Below, in pieces: positions 32,681-41,910 of a stretch of DNA of 64,000 nt. Position numbers and translations under genes: made by a program. Below the pieces are notes generated by a model, which had not been told where the DNA came from, searched no databases, and worked only from the letters and a program-made list of their open reading frames with translations. This DNA comes from Neisseria dentiae (GTDB lineage Bacteria > Pseudomonadota > Gammaproteobacteria > Burkholderiales > Neisseriaceae), in the NCBI RefSeq assembly GCF_024580525.1, contig NZ_JANIKQ010000004.1:1-64000 (forward strand). The letters run 5' to 3'. Positions within the stretch are counted from its first letter, which is position 1. Every line of letters starts with the position of its first letter.

Positions 32681-32836
32681 ATGGTCAGTCCGCCTGCCTA
32701 CTCCGTTACGGCGTTGCTGCGCCTTAGCTCAAAGAGAACGATTTTGTAAGCCGCTGAAGCGGCAACAGAATCGGTTTCGCACTATCTGTACTGCCTGCGG
32801 CTTGCTGCCTTGTGCCGAAGTAAGCGGATTGACCAT
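32681..32836 (+). mobile_element. Correia-type repeat element, 156 bp
   Basis: Same core as the 543-697 element (TACGGCGTTGCTGCGCC...CTCAAAGAGAACG...CTGCCTGCGGCTTGCTGCCTTG) and the same long-class length. Terminal inverted repeats: ATGGTCAGTCCGCCTGCC on the left and the complement of AAGCGGATTGACCAT on the right. It lies 84 bases before lspA. Confidence 0.8.
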
Positions 32837-32919
32837 GCCAACTGTTTCCTTATGCAAATTAAACCCGATAAGGTGCGATTCAGGTAAAATGCAGCCTTTG
32901 TTTTTAGCCGACAACACAC

Positions 32920-33432
32920 ATGACAGCCCAAAAACCTTCCAAAACCAAATATTGGCTTTTGATTGCCGCCGCCATCGTGCTCGACCAAATCACCAAAACC
33001 GCGGTGCTGAAAAACTTTGCGTTTGCCGAGCGTTTGAACGTGATTCCCGATTTTTTCGATTTAACGCTGGTTTACAATACCGGCGCGGCATTCAGCTTTC
33101 TGGCCGATGCGGGCGGCTGGCAGAAATACTTCTTTCTCGCACTGGCTGCGGTGATCAGTTTTTATCTTGCCCGCGCGATTGTGAAAGACGACTTCGGCGC
33201 ATGGGGGAAGTGGGGCGCAGCCATGGTAATCGGCGGCGCTTTCGGCAATGTTATCGACCGCCTGATTCACGGCCATGTGGTGGATTTTCTGCTGTTTTAC
33301 TGGCAAAACTGGTTTTATCCCGCGTTTAATGTTGCCGACAGCTTTATCTGCGTCGGCGCCGTTTTGCTGGTAATCGACGGCTTCAAGCACAAAAAAGAAA
33401 AAGCGGCAGGCGGCGAAGCTGAGGCCGTCTGA
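32920..33432 (+). CDS. lspA: prolipoprotein signal peptidase (SPase II)
   Basis: 170 residues, four transmembrane segments. The catalytic Asp pair lies in [20 protein letters not shown] and FNVADSFI; the early [16 protein letters not shown] is also typical. It cleaves lipoprotein precursors at the lipobox and would serve the many lipoproteins in this window (SCO, MtrC, MtrE, PotD-like, the RiPP precursor). ispH follows after 28 bases, a conserved pair. A Correia-type element ends 83 bases before the start. Confidence 0.96.
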   Translation: MTAQKPSKTKYWLLIAAAIVLDQITKTAVLKNFAFAERLNVIPDFFDLTLVYNTGAAFSFLADAGGWQKYFFLALAAVISFYLARAIVKDDFGAWGKWGAAMVIGGAFGNVIDRLIHGHVVDFLLFYWQNWFYPAFNVADSFICVGAVLLVIDGFKHKKEKAAGGEAEAV

Positions 33433-33460
33433 AAATCATTTATCCGACAAAGTACACATC

Positions 33461-34399
33461 ATGACCGAGAAAACCATACTTTTAGCCAACCCGCGCGGTT
33501 TTTGCGCCGGTGTCGACCGCGCCATCAGCATCGTCGAGCGTGCCCTCGAAGAATTCGGTGCGCCGGTTTACGTGCGCCACGAAGTTGTGCACAACAAATT
33601 CGTGGTCGATAACCTGCGCGAAAAAGGCGCGGTTTTTATCGAAGATTTGGCCGACGTGCCCGCAGGCGCCACGCTGATTTATTCCGCCCACGGCGTATCC
33701 AAAGCCGTGCAGGAAGAAGCGGCCGAGCGTGGCTTTCAGGTGTTTGACGCCACCTGCCCGCTGGTTACCAAAGTACACAAAGAAGTGGCCCGCCTCGATG
33801 CGCAGGGCTACCAGATTATTATGATCGGCCATGCCGGCCACCCCGAAGTGGAAGGCACGATGGGGCAGCTTTCCGAAGGCAGCATGCTGCTGGTGGAAAC
33901 CGTGGAAGACGTGGCCAAGCTCGAAGTGCGCGACACCGAAAAGCTCGCCCATGTGAGCCAAACCACCTTGTCGGTGGACGAAACCCGCGACATCATCGAA
34001 GCCCTGCAAGCACGCTTTCCGCATATCCGCGGCCCGCATAAGGAAGACATCTGCTACGCCACCACCAACCGCCAAGAAGCCGTGAAAGAGCTGGCGGCAC
34101 AATGCGACATTGTGATCGTGGTCGGCTCGCCCAACTCTTCCAACAGCAACCGCCTGCGCGAAGTGGCCGCCCTGCGCGGCGTTGATGCCTATATGGTGGA
34201 CAATGCAGGCGGCTTGAAACGCGAATGGTTCGAGGGCAAAAACAGCGTGGGCGTAACCGCCGGCGCATCTGCTCCCGAAGTGCTGGTGAAAGAAGTGATT
34301 GCCACGATTCAGAGCTGGGGGCACGAAACCGTGCGCGAAGGCGAGGGTGCGGAAGAGAGTATTGTGTTTGTGCTGCCCAAAGCATTGCGGAAAGAATAA
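33461..34399 (+). CDS. ispH: 4-hydroxy-3-methylbut-2-enyl diphosphate reductase
   Basis: 312 residues. The last step of the MEP isoprenoid pathway, making IPP and DMAPP. The three cluster Cys are in [15 protein letters not shown] (Cys12), [10 protein letters not shown] and [12 protein letters not shown]. The catalytic Glu region is [11 protein letters not shown], and the SxN motif is [11 protein letters not shown]. It sits directly after lspA. A DUS-pair terminator follows. Confidence 0.96.
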   Translation: MTEKTILLANPRGFCAGVDRAISIVERALEEFGAPVYVRHEVVHNKFVVDNLREKGAVFIEDLADVPAGATLIYSAHGVSKAVQEEAAERGFQVFDATCPLVTKVHKEVARLDAQGYQIIMIGHAGHPEVEGTMGQLSEGSMLLVETVEDVAKLEVRDTEKLAHVSQTTLSVDETRDIIEALQARFPHIRGPHKEDICYATTNRQEAVKELAAQCDIVIVVGSPNSSNSNRLREVAALRGVDAYMVDNAGGLKREWFEGKNSVGVTAGASAPEVLVKEVIATIQSWGHETVREGEGAEESIVFVLPKALRKE

Positions 34400-34440
34400 T
34401 TGCGGAAACGGTTTCGATATATCGGTATTTGCATAAACAC

Positions 34441-34468
34441 AGGCCGTCTGAAAACTTTCAGACGGCCT
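34441..34468. terminator. DUS-pair terminator between ispH and tsaD
   Basis: AGGCCGTCTGAAA, loop AC, TTTCAGACGGCCT, then GTGTTT. The genes converge here. Confidence 0.7.
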
Positions 34469-34505
34469 GTGTTTATAAATCCATTTCGGTATTGCAAAAC
34501 ATTTA

Positions 34506-34532
34506 CGTCATACTCGGGCTAAGCCCGAGTAT
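34506..34532. repeat. dispersed palindromic repeat, half copy D
   Basis: CGTCATACTCGGGCTAAGCCCGAGTAT, a single arm pair of the family seen at 31587, 48761 and 53400. The left flank AAAACATTTACGTCAT matches that of the 53400 copy. It lies between converging ispH and tsaD. Confidence 0.7.
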
Positions 34533-34544
34533 AAGGCAGATATT

Positions 34545-35609
34545 TCAGCTTTTCACAATCTCCGCCAGCGGCCAGCGCGGTTTCACATCGAAGCCGCCCG
34601 CCGCCTGCGCGTTTTGCAGGCGCATGGCGCCGGCAAAGGCAATCATGGCGCCGTTGTCGGTGCAGTATTCCATCGGCGGAAAATACACGTTCACCGCTTC
34701 GGCGGGCGGTTTGGCGCGGCCTTTGGCGTGCGGTGGCTGCACGGTGAGTGCCGACAGGGTTTCGCGCAGCTTCCAGTTGGCGCCCACGCCGCCGGCCACC
34801 ACCAGCGTGCGGAAACCTGTGTCGAGCAGGGCTTTTTGCGACTTGGCCGCCAGCACGTCCACTACTGCGTCTTGAAACGCGCGGCAGATGTCGTTGCGGG
34901 TTTGTTCGGGGATTTCGCCGCCGTTTTCCGCCCGCACTTTCTGCACGGCGGTTAACACGGCGGTTTTCAGGCCGGAAAAACTCATCTGCAAGTCGGGCGA
35001 ATGTAGCATAGGGCGCGGAAATTCAAACGCATCGGGCGAGCCGAGTTTGGCCAGTTGCGACAGTTTGGCGCCGCCCGGATAAGGCAGGCCGAGCAGTTTG
35101 GCGGTTTTGTCGAACGCTTCGCCCGCCGCATCGTCAACACTTTCGCCCAAGAGCGTGTAGTCGCCGATGCCACGAACTGCCATAAACTGCGTATGCCCGC
35201 CGGAAACCAGCAGCGCCACAAACGGAAAGGCGGGTTTGTCGTCGGCCAGAAGCGGCGAGAGCAGGTGGCCTTCGAGATGGTGCACCGGCACTACGGGCTT
35301 GCCGAGCGCAAACGCCAGCGCGTTGGCGTAGCCCGAGCCGGCCAGCAGCGCGCCGCCCAAGCCGGGCCCCTGCGTGAACGCCACCGCGTCGATATCGGCG
35401 TAGCCTGCGCCCGCTTCCTGCAAGCAGCTTTGGGTGAGCGGCACCAGGCGGCGGATATGGTCGCGGCTGGCCAGCTCGGGCACCACGCCGCCGTATTCGG
35501 CGTGCATCGCCATCTGCGTGTGCAGGCGGTGTGCAAGCAGGCCGCGTTCGGTGTCATAAAGCGCAACGCCGGTTTCGTCGCACGAAGATTCTATTCCCAA
35601 TACCAACAT
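34545..35609 (-). CDS. tsaD: tRNA N6-adenosine threonylcarbamoyltransferase
   Basis: 354 residues from the ATG at 35609 ([17 protein letters not shown]). Another in-frame ATG lies two codons earlier. It has the ASKHA signature with [10 protein letters not shown], the metal-binding [10 protein letters not shown] and the phosphate-loop [10 protein letters not shown]. With TsaB and TsaE it puts the t6A37 modification on tRNAs that read ANN codons, using threonylcarbamoyl-AMP from TsaC. It is full length and intact. Confidence 0.96.
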   Translation of the reverse strand: MLVLGIESSCDETGVALYDTERGLLAHRLHTQMAMHAEYGGVVPELASRDHIRRLVPLTQSCLQEAGAGYADIDAVAFTQGPGLGGALLAGSGYANALAFALGKPVVPVHHLEGHLLSPLLADDKPAFPFVALLVSGGHTQFMAVRGIGDYTLLGESVDDAAGEAFDKTAKLLGLPYPGGAKLSQLAKLGSPDAFEFPRPMLHSPDLQMSFSGLKTAVLTAVQKVRAENGGEIPEQTRNDICRAFQDAVVDVLAAKSQKALLDTGFRTLVVAGGVGANWKLRETLSALTVQPPHAKGRAKPPAEAVNVYFPPMEYCTDNGAMIAFAGAMRLQNAQAAGGFDVKPRWPLAEIVKS

Positions 35610-35686
35610 AATCATCAGGCCGTCTGAAAAGTAAAAGGCGGTATTTTAACGGATTTACGGCCGGCGTGGCTTGCCGTCGGCGCGCA

Positions 35687-36532
35687 TCAGTAACCCAAAC
35701 GCTGGCAGATCGTCGACACTAAACCGGCTTGGTTGAGGGTGTAGAAATGCAGGCTGGGCGCGCCTTCGCGCAGCAGGCGTTCGCACATATCGGTTACCAC
35801 GTCGAGCGCCAGCGCTTTGATGGAAGCGGTGTCGTCGGCATACGATTGCAGCTTCAGCCGCAGCCAGCGGGGGATTTCGGCGCCGCAGGTGTCGGAAAAA
35901 CGCGCCAGTTTGGAAAAGCTGGCAATCGGCATGATGCCGGGGATAATCGGGATGTCCACGCCGCGCCCGTGCACGTCGTCCACGAAGCGGAAATAGGCGT
36001 CGGCGTTGTAAAAATATTGGGTGATGGCCGAATCGGCGCCGGCTTTGGCTTTGCGCACGAAGTTGTTCAAATCGTCTTCCGCGCTGCGCGCCTGCGGGTG
36101 GTATTCGGGGTAGGCTGCCACTTCGATGTGGAAGTCGCTGCCGAACTCGGTTTTAATCAGCGAGACCAGTTCGTTGGCGTAACGCAGGCCGCCCAGCCCC
36201 ACGCCCATGCCGGAGGGGATGTCGCCGCGCAGGGCGACGATGTGGCGCACGCCGAGGGATTTGTATTCGTTGAGCAGGTTGATGATTTCCTGCGGCTGCA
36301 TACCCACGCAGGGCAGGTGGGGGGCGGCGGCCACGCCTTCGCTCAAGATATCTTGAATCGCCTGCATGGTGCCTTCTTTGGTGGAGCCACCCGCGCCGGA
36401 AGTACAGGAAAAGAATTCGGGGTCGAACTGGCTTAGCTGCTTGCGCGTAATCACTTGTTTGGCGCGGCCTTCGGGGGTGCGGGTGGGGAAAAATTCAAAA
36501 CTCAGTTTTTTGCGTTGTTTGCTGCTTAACAT
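35687..36532 (-). CDS. metF: methylenetetrahydrofolate reductase
   Basis: 281 residues, FAD TIM barrel. The N-terminal KLSFEFFPTRTPEG holds the catalytic Glu; PHLPCVGMQPQEI, ALRGDIPSG and AITQYFYNADAYFRFVDDV are family segments. It reduces 5,10-methylene-THF to 5-methyl-THF for methionine synthesis. The gene is alone on the minus strand between tsaD and the polyamine-binding protein. I see no SAM riboswitch in the roughly 300 bases upstream of it. Confidence 0.95.
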   Translation of the reverse strand: MLSSKQRKKLSFEFFPTRTPEGRAKQVITRKQLSQFDPEFFSCTSGAGGSTKEGTMQAIQDILSEGVAAAPHLPCVGMQPQEIINLLNEYKSLGVRHIVALRGDIPSGMGVGLGGLRYANELVSLIKTEFGSDFHIEVAAYPEYHPQARSAEDDLNNFVRKAKAGADSAITQYFYNADAYFRFVDDVHGRGVDIPIIPGIMPIASFSKLARFSDTCGAEIPRWLRLKLQSYADDTASIKALALDVVTDMCERLLREGAPSLHFYTLNQAGLVSTICQRLGY

Positions 36533-36689
36533 GGTGCGGCCTTTTGGTTTTCGGTATGCCCTAGATTATGCGGCATGATGTTTTTAAATCAAGCGGGAAT
36601 GTGCGGTGTTTGCGTGAAAAATATTTGTTTGGATATGAATCGGATTATTACGGAAAACGGCGGGAGAGCGCAGGCCGTCTGAAATGCTT

Positions 36690-36729
36690 AAATACCGTCA
36701 TTCCCGCATAGGCGGATATGACGGTATTT
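36690..36729. repeat. dRS3-like palindromic repeat
   Basis: AAATACCGTCAT and ATGACGGTATTT form 12-bp arms around a core CATTCCCGCATAGGCGGATA, which resembles the ATTCCC...GGGAAT of the neisserial dRS3 repeat. The flank GGCCGTCTGAAATGCTTAAATACCGTCAT is repeated at 57198. This stretch and a nearby ATACTCGGGCCGGGCCCGAGTAT palindrome (36750-36772) fill the gap between metF and the polyamine-binding gene. Confidence 0.6.
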
Positions 36730-36836
36730 GTGATTGCCGTTGGAACAAAAATACTCGGGCCGGGCCCGAGTATGATTGAAAACAAAATATTTCCATGCTT
36801 CAAGCGGGTTGGCAAAGTTTCCCGCCTTCGTGCTTA

Positions 36837-37997
36837 TTATTTGTTGGCTTTCAAGCCCTGCCACAGGCGTACGCTCAGTTTGACGGCATCGGCCGATTTG
36901 GGCAGCACCACGAAACTCTTGGCTTTCACTTCTTCGCTGGGGAAGATGGAGTTGTCGTCGGAATATTGTTTTTCCATCAGTTCGCGCGCCGGTTTGCTGG
37001 CGGGTGCGTAGGTAACGAAGTTGCCGTTTTGCGCCGCCACTTTCGGGTCGAGCGTGTAGTTGATGTATTTGTGGGCGTTAACAACGTTTTGCGCGTCTTT
37101 CGGGATCATAAACGAATCGATCCAGATGCCTACGCCGGTTTTCGGGGTGAGCACTTCGATGTTCACACCGTTTTTCGCGTCTTTGGCGCGGTTTTTGGCA
37201 ATGTTGAGGTCGCCGCCGTAGCCTACGGATACGCACAGGTTGCCGGCCGCCATATCGTCGATATAGCCGGAAGAGCTGAAGCGTTTAACATCGGGGCGCA
37301 CTTTTTTCATCAGCTCGATTGCGGCTTTCAAGTCGTCGGCGTTTTCGCTGTTCGGGTCTTTGCCCAGATAGTTCAGCGCCAGCGGAATCTGCTCGGTGGG
37401 GCTGTCGAAGAAGCTGATGCCGCACGATTTCAGTTTGGCGGTATATTCGGGGTTGAACACCAAATCCCATTCGTTGGCGGGCAACTGGTCGGTGCCGAGC
37501 GCTTTTTTCACTTGGTCTTTGTTGATGGCCAGCGTGTTGATGCCCCAGAAGTAGGGTACGGCGTATTTGTTGCCGGGATCGACTTTATCCATCATCGCCA
37601 TCAGGTCGGGATCGAGATTGGCATAGTTGGGAATCAGGTTTTTGTCGATTTCCTGATAGGCGCCGGCTTTAATCTGGCGGCCCACGTTGGCAATAGAGGG
37701 GGCGACCAAATCGTAACCCGATCTGCCGGTTAACACTTTGGCTTCGAGTGTTTCGTTGCTGTCGTAATAGTCGTAGCGCACTTTCACGCCGTTGGCTTTT
37801 TCAAATTCAGTAATGGTGGCGGGATCGACATAGTCGGACCAGTTGTAGATGTTGAGGTTGGCCGTGCCTTCGGCGGAAGTTTGCTGCGCGCCGCTTGCCG
37901 GTGTGTCGCCTGCCTGTTGGGTGCCGGAGCCGCCCGATCCGCCGCAGGCGGCCAGAAACAGGCTTGCCAGCGCAGAAAACAATAAAGTTTTTTTCAT
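36837..37997 (-). CDS. potD: PotD/PotF-like polyamine-binding lipoprotein
   Basis: 386 residues from the ATG at 37997 (MKKTLLFSALASLFLAACGG). An upstream frame to 38075 does not look coding. The lipobox LAAC (Cys19) is followed by a Gly/Ser/Gln-rich linker, then the periplasmic binding fold with NLNIYNWSDYVDPATITEFEK, the PYFWGINTLAINKD hinge and GIWIDSFMIPKDAQNVVNAHKYINY. It should bind putrescine or spermidine for an ABC transporter. No potABC genes are adjacent, so the partner transporter is elsewhere. A 314-base gap before rppH holds no further gene. Confidence 0.9.
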   Translation of the reverse strand: MKKTLLFSALASLFLAACGGSGGSGTQQAGDTPASGAQQTSAEGTANLNIYNWSDYVDPATITEFEKANGVKVRYDYYDSNETLEAKVLTGRSGYDLVAPSIANVGRQIKAGAYQEIDKNLIPNYANLDPDLMAMMDKVDPGNKYAVPYFWGINTLAINKDQVKKALGTDQLPANEWDLVFNPEYTAKLKSCGISFFDSPTEQIPLALNYLGKDPNSENADDLKAAIELMKKVRPDVKRFSSSGYIDDMAAGNLCVSVGYGGDLNIAKNRAKDAKNGVNIEVLTPKTGVGIWIDSFMIPKDAQNVVNAHKYINYTLDPKVAAQNGNFVTYAPASKPARELMEKQYSDDNSIFPSEEVKAKSFVVLPKSADAVKLSVRLWQGLKANK

Positions 37998-38311
37998 CTT
38001 TTTATCCTTCAAAAAAACGTACCGTTTGCGTGGTACAAAAAAATAGAGAAATATGTAAACGGCACCTTGCCGCATACAGCAGGCGCCGGCTGGCCGGCGT
38101 AGTGCGGATTAAACGGCAAAAGCCTTTCAGATGCAAGACCTTAGCGCGTAAAAACCAACGTTTTTTAACACGTTTTCAGATAGGCGTTTCATCATAAACA
38201 AAAATTTTTTTCACACGGTGCCGTAGCCGCCGCGCGCACCGTGGCGGATTTGTCAAAACCCCTGCATTTATGGGAAAATCGCCCGATTGAATTTTATGCA
38301 AAGGGCGAACG

Positions 38312-38830
38312 ATGCTCGACCGTGAAGGATATCGCCCCAACGTCGGTATTATCTTAACCAACGACCGCAACGAGGTTTTCTGGGGCAAGCGCGTGCGCGA
38401 ACATTCGTGGCAGTTTCCGCAAGGCGGCATCAAACCGGGCGAAAGCCCCGAAACGGCGATGTACCGCGAACTTTTGGAAGAAGTGGGCCTGCTGCCGCAC
38501 CATGTAAAGATTTTAGGCCGCACGCGCGACTGGCTGCGCTACGACGTGCCTTCGCACTGGGTGCGCCGCGAATGGCGCGGCTCTTACCGCGGCCAAAAGC
38601 AGATTTGGTATCTGTTGCGCCTTATCGGCCGCGAAAGCGACGTGCACCTGCGCGCCACCAGCCACCCCGAGTTCGACGGCTGGCGCTGGCACCAATATTG
38701 GGCGCCGATAGACGAGGTAATCGATTTCAAACGGGATGTATATGCGGGCGCGTTAAGCGAGCTGTCGCGCTTTCTGCGCGGTTTGGAAACATTGGAAGAA
38801 TTCAACCGCAGGCAGTCGGCAGAGCGCTGA
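38312..38830 (+). CDS. rppH: RNA 5'-pyrophosphohydrolase (Nudix)
   Basis: 172 residues. The Nudix box [23 protein letters not shown] lies at about 38-60, split over the catalytic Glu pair, with the RppH N-terminus [18 protein letters not shown]. It removes pyrophosphate from the 5' end of mRNA and starts RNase E-dependent decay. Downstream segment [14 protein letters not shown] is also typical. Spacing to the next gene (133 bases with a DUS hairpin) suggests it is transcribed alone. Confidence 0.95.
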   Translation: MLDREGYRPNVGIILTNDRNEVFWGKRVREHSWQFPQGGIKPGESPETAMYRELLEEVGLLPHHVKILGRTRDWLRYDVPSHWVRREWRGSYRGQKQIWYLLRLIGRESDVHLRATSHPEFDGWRWHQYWAPIDEVIDFKRDVYAGALSELSRFLRGLETLEEFNRRQSAER

Positions 38831-38854
38831 GCGCACCTGCTTAACCACGCATTC

Positions 38855-38906
38855 AGGCCGTCTGAACATCCGCACGGCAGCAGCCGGTAGGTTTTCAGAC
38901 GGCCTG
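38855..38906 (+). terminator. DUS-pair hairpin after rppH
   Basis: AGGCCGTCTGAA and TTTTCAGACGGCCT around a 25-base loop, then GTTTT. Confidence 0.55.
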
Positions 38907-38963
38907 TTTTGTGCAGACAAATGCTTTCCGGCAGAGAAGGCCGTTTGAAAGAGGGCAGAAACC

Positions 38964-39416
38964 ATGTATGACCACGTGCAATTCCACACCGACGAAAACT
39001 ACCCCGCCGGCCTGCCGCCGGAAAACGCGGCCACCCATATCGGCATGTATTGGGCGTGGGCGGCATCGCAGAGCCTGACCAACCCCGTTTGGCAGAGTGC
39101 GCCCGAAACCGCCGCCGATTTCGCCGCCATGCTCGAAGGCGGCATCAGCGGCGCCGAATTTTTGCGCCGCCATATGGACGGCGCACTCACGCGCGACGAT
39201 TTCAACGATTTCGGCCAACGTTTTACCGACTTTTATTACGACGACGAAGAAGACGGCTACGGTGCGTTTATGGAAGACTATGTGCGCACCATGAACACCC
39301 CCGCGCTCGACAGCTTTTACCATGTTGCCGACAACGCCGAAAACCGCGCCGCTTTGGAAGCCGTGTTCCAATCCGCTTTCGAAGCGTGGGACGCCAGCCT
39401 GCGCAGCAAACGTTAG
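38964..39416 (+). CDS. hypothetical acidic protein, DUF7832-like
   Basis: 150 residues, acidic, no signal peptide or membrane segment. Notable segments are YDHVQFHTDENYPAGLPPENAATHIGMYWAWA at the start and the acidic FTDFYYDDEEDGYGAFMEDYVRTM in the middle. The N-terminal DENYP...HIGMYWAWA pattern occurs in proteins of a small domain of unknown function. The function is not known. It is followed after 18 bases by a glycosyltransferase, so it may be co-transcribed with the lipooligosaccharide-like genes. It ends in a DUS. Confidence 0.75.
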   Translation: MYDHVQFHTDENYPAGLPPENAATHIGMYWAWAASQSLTNPVWQSAPETAADFAAMLEGGISGAEFLRRHMDGALTRDDFNDFGQRFTDFYYDDEEDGYGAFMEDYVRTMNTPALDSFYHVADNAENRAALEAVFQSAFEAWDASLRSKR

Positions 39417-39434
39417 GCCGTCTGAAAGAACACT

Positions 39435-40490
39435 ATGTCCGCCAAACCCTTAGCCATCAGCATCAACTGCTTCCGCCGCGGCGGCGGCATGGAAAGCTAC
39501 ACTTTCGACCTGGTGCGCCATCTCACCGGCAGCGGCCGCAGCGTGCGCGTTTATGCGGCGCAATTCGACGCCGCCTTGCCCGAATACGCCCGCATCGAAC
39601 CTTATTTGGTCAAACAGAGACTGGTGCCCAAAAAACTCAGGCCGTTTTTCTTTTCCGCCCAATTGCAGCCGCACCGCCGCCCCGAAGAGCAGCTGATAGC
39701 CTGCAACCCCAGCGACCATGCCGCCGTATTCGTTTGCGGCGGCACGCATCTGGGCTATCTGCGCAGCATGGGCAAAACCGCCAACCCGATCGACAAATTA
39801 ACCGTTTGCCGCAACCGCAGCAATTACGCCACCGCCCGCTCCATCATGGCACACTCGGCACTGATGCAGCGCGAACTGGTGGAGCTTTACGGCATCGATC
39901 CGGCCAAAATCCGCGTGGTTTATCCGCCTGCCGACACCGAGCGCTTCCGCCCTGATGACGCTGCTGCCGCCGAAACACGCCGCCGCTACGGTTTCCGAGA
40001 CGGCGAAACCGTTTTCCTGTTTCCGTCCACCGGCCATACGCGCAAAGGTTTGGATTTGCTGGCCGCGTTTTTCGAGCACACCGATTTGCCGGTTAAGCTC
40101 GCCGTTGCAGGCTCGCCGCTGCCGCGCCCGATGAAAAACACGGTGGAGCTGGGTTTTTGCGACGATATGCCCGCCCTTTACCGCGCCGCCGACTACACCG
40201 TTATGGCATCGCTCTACGAGCCGTTCGGCCTGGTGGGCGTAGAATCGGTGTTGAGCGGCACCCGCGTGGTTTTGTCGGACAATATGGCCTGCACCGAAGT
40301 GATGAACGGCGGCGCCGGTTTTTTCTTTTCCCGCGAAAACCCCGAAACTCTGGCCGAAGCCGTGCGGCAGGCGGTTGCCCTCAAGCAGGCCGGCGGCCAT
40401 AAAATCGCCGAGCCGCTGCAAGCCTTAACCTACAACCCCGATGTAGCGCACCATATCGCCGGGTTGGACGCCATGTTGCAGGCCGTCTGA
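39435..40490 (+). CDS. glycosyltransferase family 4
   Basis: 351 residues, GT-B fold. Acceptor half with SINCFRRGGGMESYTFDLV; donor half with FLFPSTGHTRKGLDLLAAF and the EX7E motif EPFGLVGVESVLSGTRVV (Glu pair for the nucleotide sugar). It resembles WaaG-like heptose/glucose transferases of the LPS core. With gmhB right behind it, a role in lipooligosaccharide heptose addition is likely but not proven. It ends in a DUS; gmhB starts 12 bases later. Confidence 0.85.
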   Translation: MSAKPLAISINCFRRGGGMESYTFDLVRHLTGSGRSVRVYAAQFDAALPEYARIEPYLVKQRLVPKKLRPFFFSAQLQPHRRPEEQLIACNPSDHAAVFVCGGTHLGYLRSMGKTANPIDKLTVCRNRSNYATARSIMAHSALMQRELVELYGIDPAKIRVVYPPADTERFRPDDAAAAETRRRYGFRDGETVFLFPSTGHTRKGLDLLAAFFEHTDLPVKLAVAGSPLPRPMKNTVELGFCDDMPALYRAADYTVMASLYEPFGLVGVESVLSGTRVVLSDNMACTEVMNGGAGFFFSRENPETLAEAVRQAVALKQAGGHKIAEPLQALTYNPDVAHHIAGLDAMLQAV

Positions 40491-40502
40491 AAAGGAAAAT
40501 AC

Positions 40503-41072
40503 ATGAAACTGATTATTCTCGACCGCGACGGCGTGATTAACCACGACCGCGACGATTTTGTAAAGTCCGCCGACGAATGGGTGCCGATAGAGGGCAGCAT
40601 GGATGCCGTTGCCTTTCTCACCGAGGCGGGCTACACCTTGGCCGTGGCCACCAACCAATCCGGCATAGGCCGCAACTATTTCACCGTGGAAACCCTCACC
40701 GAAATGCACGCCAAAATGCACCGGCTGGTGCAGCAGGCCGGCGGCAAAATCGACGGTATCTGGTTCTGTCCGCACACCGCCGCCGATAACTGCGGCTGCC
40801 GCAAACCCAAGCCCGGCATGATTACCGACATTATCGAGCGCTTCAACGCCGAAGCCGCCGACACCTGGCTGGTGGGCGACAGCCTGCGCGATTTGCAGGC
40901 CATCGATGCGGCAGGCGGCAAGCCCGCGCTGGTGCTCACCGGCAAAGGCAAAAAAACGCTGGAAAGTGAGGGCGACAACCTGCCGGCCAATACGCAGATA
41001 TTCGACAACCTGCTGGCGTTTTCGCAATACGTTACGCAGGAGAAGGCCGTCGGAGAAGCCAAAGAAACCTGA
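40503..41072 (+). CDS. gmhB: D-glycero-beta-D-manno-heptose 1,7-bisphosphate 7-phosphatase
   Basis: 189 residues, HAD-superfamily histidinol-phosphatase-like. Motif I is LDRDGVINHDRDDFVKS (Asp8, Asp10), motif II is ATNQSGIGRNYFT, the zinc-binding CPHTAADNCGCRKPKPGM cluster is complete, and motif III is VGDSLRDLQAIDAAG. It is needed for ADP-heptose synthesis for LPS/LOS. It is followed after 81 bases by an acyltransferase that contributes to membrane lipid synthesis. Confidence 0.95.
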   Translation: MKLIILDRDGVINHDRDDFVKSADEWVPIEGSMDAVAFLTEAGYTLAVATNQSGIGRNYFTVETLTEMHAKMHRLVQQAGGKIDGIWFCPHTAADNCGCRKPKPGMITDIIERFNAEAADTWLVGDSLRDLQAIDAAGGKPALVLTGKGKKTLESEGDNLPANTQIFDNLLAFSQYVTQEKAVGEAKET

Positions 41073-41153
41073 CGTTTGGCCGATGCCGGCGGAAACCTTT
41101 GTAAAATCCGCACAGGCCGTCTGAAAAACACCCGCAATCCACAGGAACCCCGA

Positions 41154-41888
41154 ATGCTTTATATCCGCAACCTTATCTACTGGCTGGTGCTGGTGCTGAT
41201 TACCCCGCCGATGTTTATCCTGATATTGCCCTCCGCCCTGATACCCAAGGGCGCCAATTACGTCGGCCGCGCCTGGGCGCTGGTGTTGGTGTGGCTGCTG
41301 AAGAACATCGTCGGCCTCACATACCGCGTGGAAGGCCGCGAAAACATCCCCGCGCGGCCGTCGATTATTTGCAGCAAACACCAATCGGGCTGGGAAACTT
41401 TGGCGTTTCAAGAAATTTTCCCCCTGCATGTTTTCGTGGCCAAAAGAGAGCTGTTTAAAATCCCGTTTTTCGGCTGGGGTTTGAAACTGGCTAACACCAT
41501 AGGCATAGACCGCAGCAACCGCACCCAAGCCAACCGCCAGCTGATGGAGCAGGGTTTGGCGCGCAAAAAAGAAGGTTTCTGGATTACCATCTTCCCCGAA
41601 GGCACCCGCCTGCCGCCGGGTTCGCGCGGCAAATACAAACTCGGCGGCGCGCGCATGGCGCAGATGTTTGAAATGGACTTGCTGCCGGTGGCGCTCAACA
41701 GCGGCGAATTCTGGCCGAAAAACTCGTTTTGGAAATACCCGGGCGAAATCACTGTGGTTATCGGCAAACCCGTCGCCTACAACAGCGGCACACCCGAAGA
41801 AGTAATGGCGCAATGCGAAAGCTGGATTGAAGCGCAGCAGCCAAGAATCGGCGGCAGAGAGCCGTTTGCAGCCCCTAAGGCCGTCTGA
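41154..41888 (+). CDS. plsC: 1-acyl-sn-glycerol-3-phosphate acyltransferase
   Basis: 244 residues from the ATG at 41154 (MLYIRNLIYWLVLVL), which begins with a membrane-anchor helix and has an ACAGGAACC site. Acyltransferase motifs: KHQSGWETLAFQE (the HX4 block as HQSGWE, catalytic His), the PFFGWGLKLANTIGIDR block, and FPEGTRLPPG (motif III). It acylates lysophosphatidate to phosphatidate; Neisseria carry more than one such enzyme (NlaA, NlaB). It ends in a DUS. Confidence 0.92.
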   Translation: MLYIRNLIYWLVLVLITPPMFILILPSALIPKGANYVGRAWALVLVWLLKNIVGLTYRVEGRENIPARPSIICSKHQSGWETLAFQEIFPLHVFVAKRELFKIPFFGWGLKLANTIGIDRSNRTQANRQLMEQGLARKKEGFWITIFPEGTRLPPGSRGKYKLGGARMAQMFEMDLLPVALNSGEFWPKNSFWKYPGEITVVIGKPVAYNSGTPEEVMAQCESWIEAQQPRIGGREPFAAPKAV

Positions 41889-41910
41889 AACCCGCCTCGA
41901 CTATATTCAA

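Noticed and set aside
36533..36836. SAM riboswitch before metF
   Set aside because: No SAM-I or SAM-II type core was seen; the gap holds palindromic repeats and a DUS instead.
41076..41153. Upstream extension of the acyltransferase gene
   Set aside because: The added residues (MADAGGNLCKIRTGRLKNTR) are intergenic and include a DUS; the membrane-anchor start at 41154 is typical.
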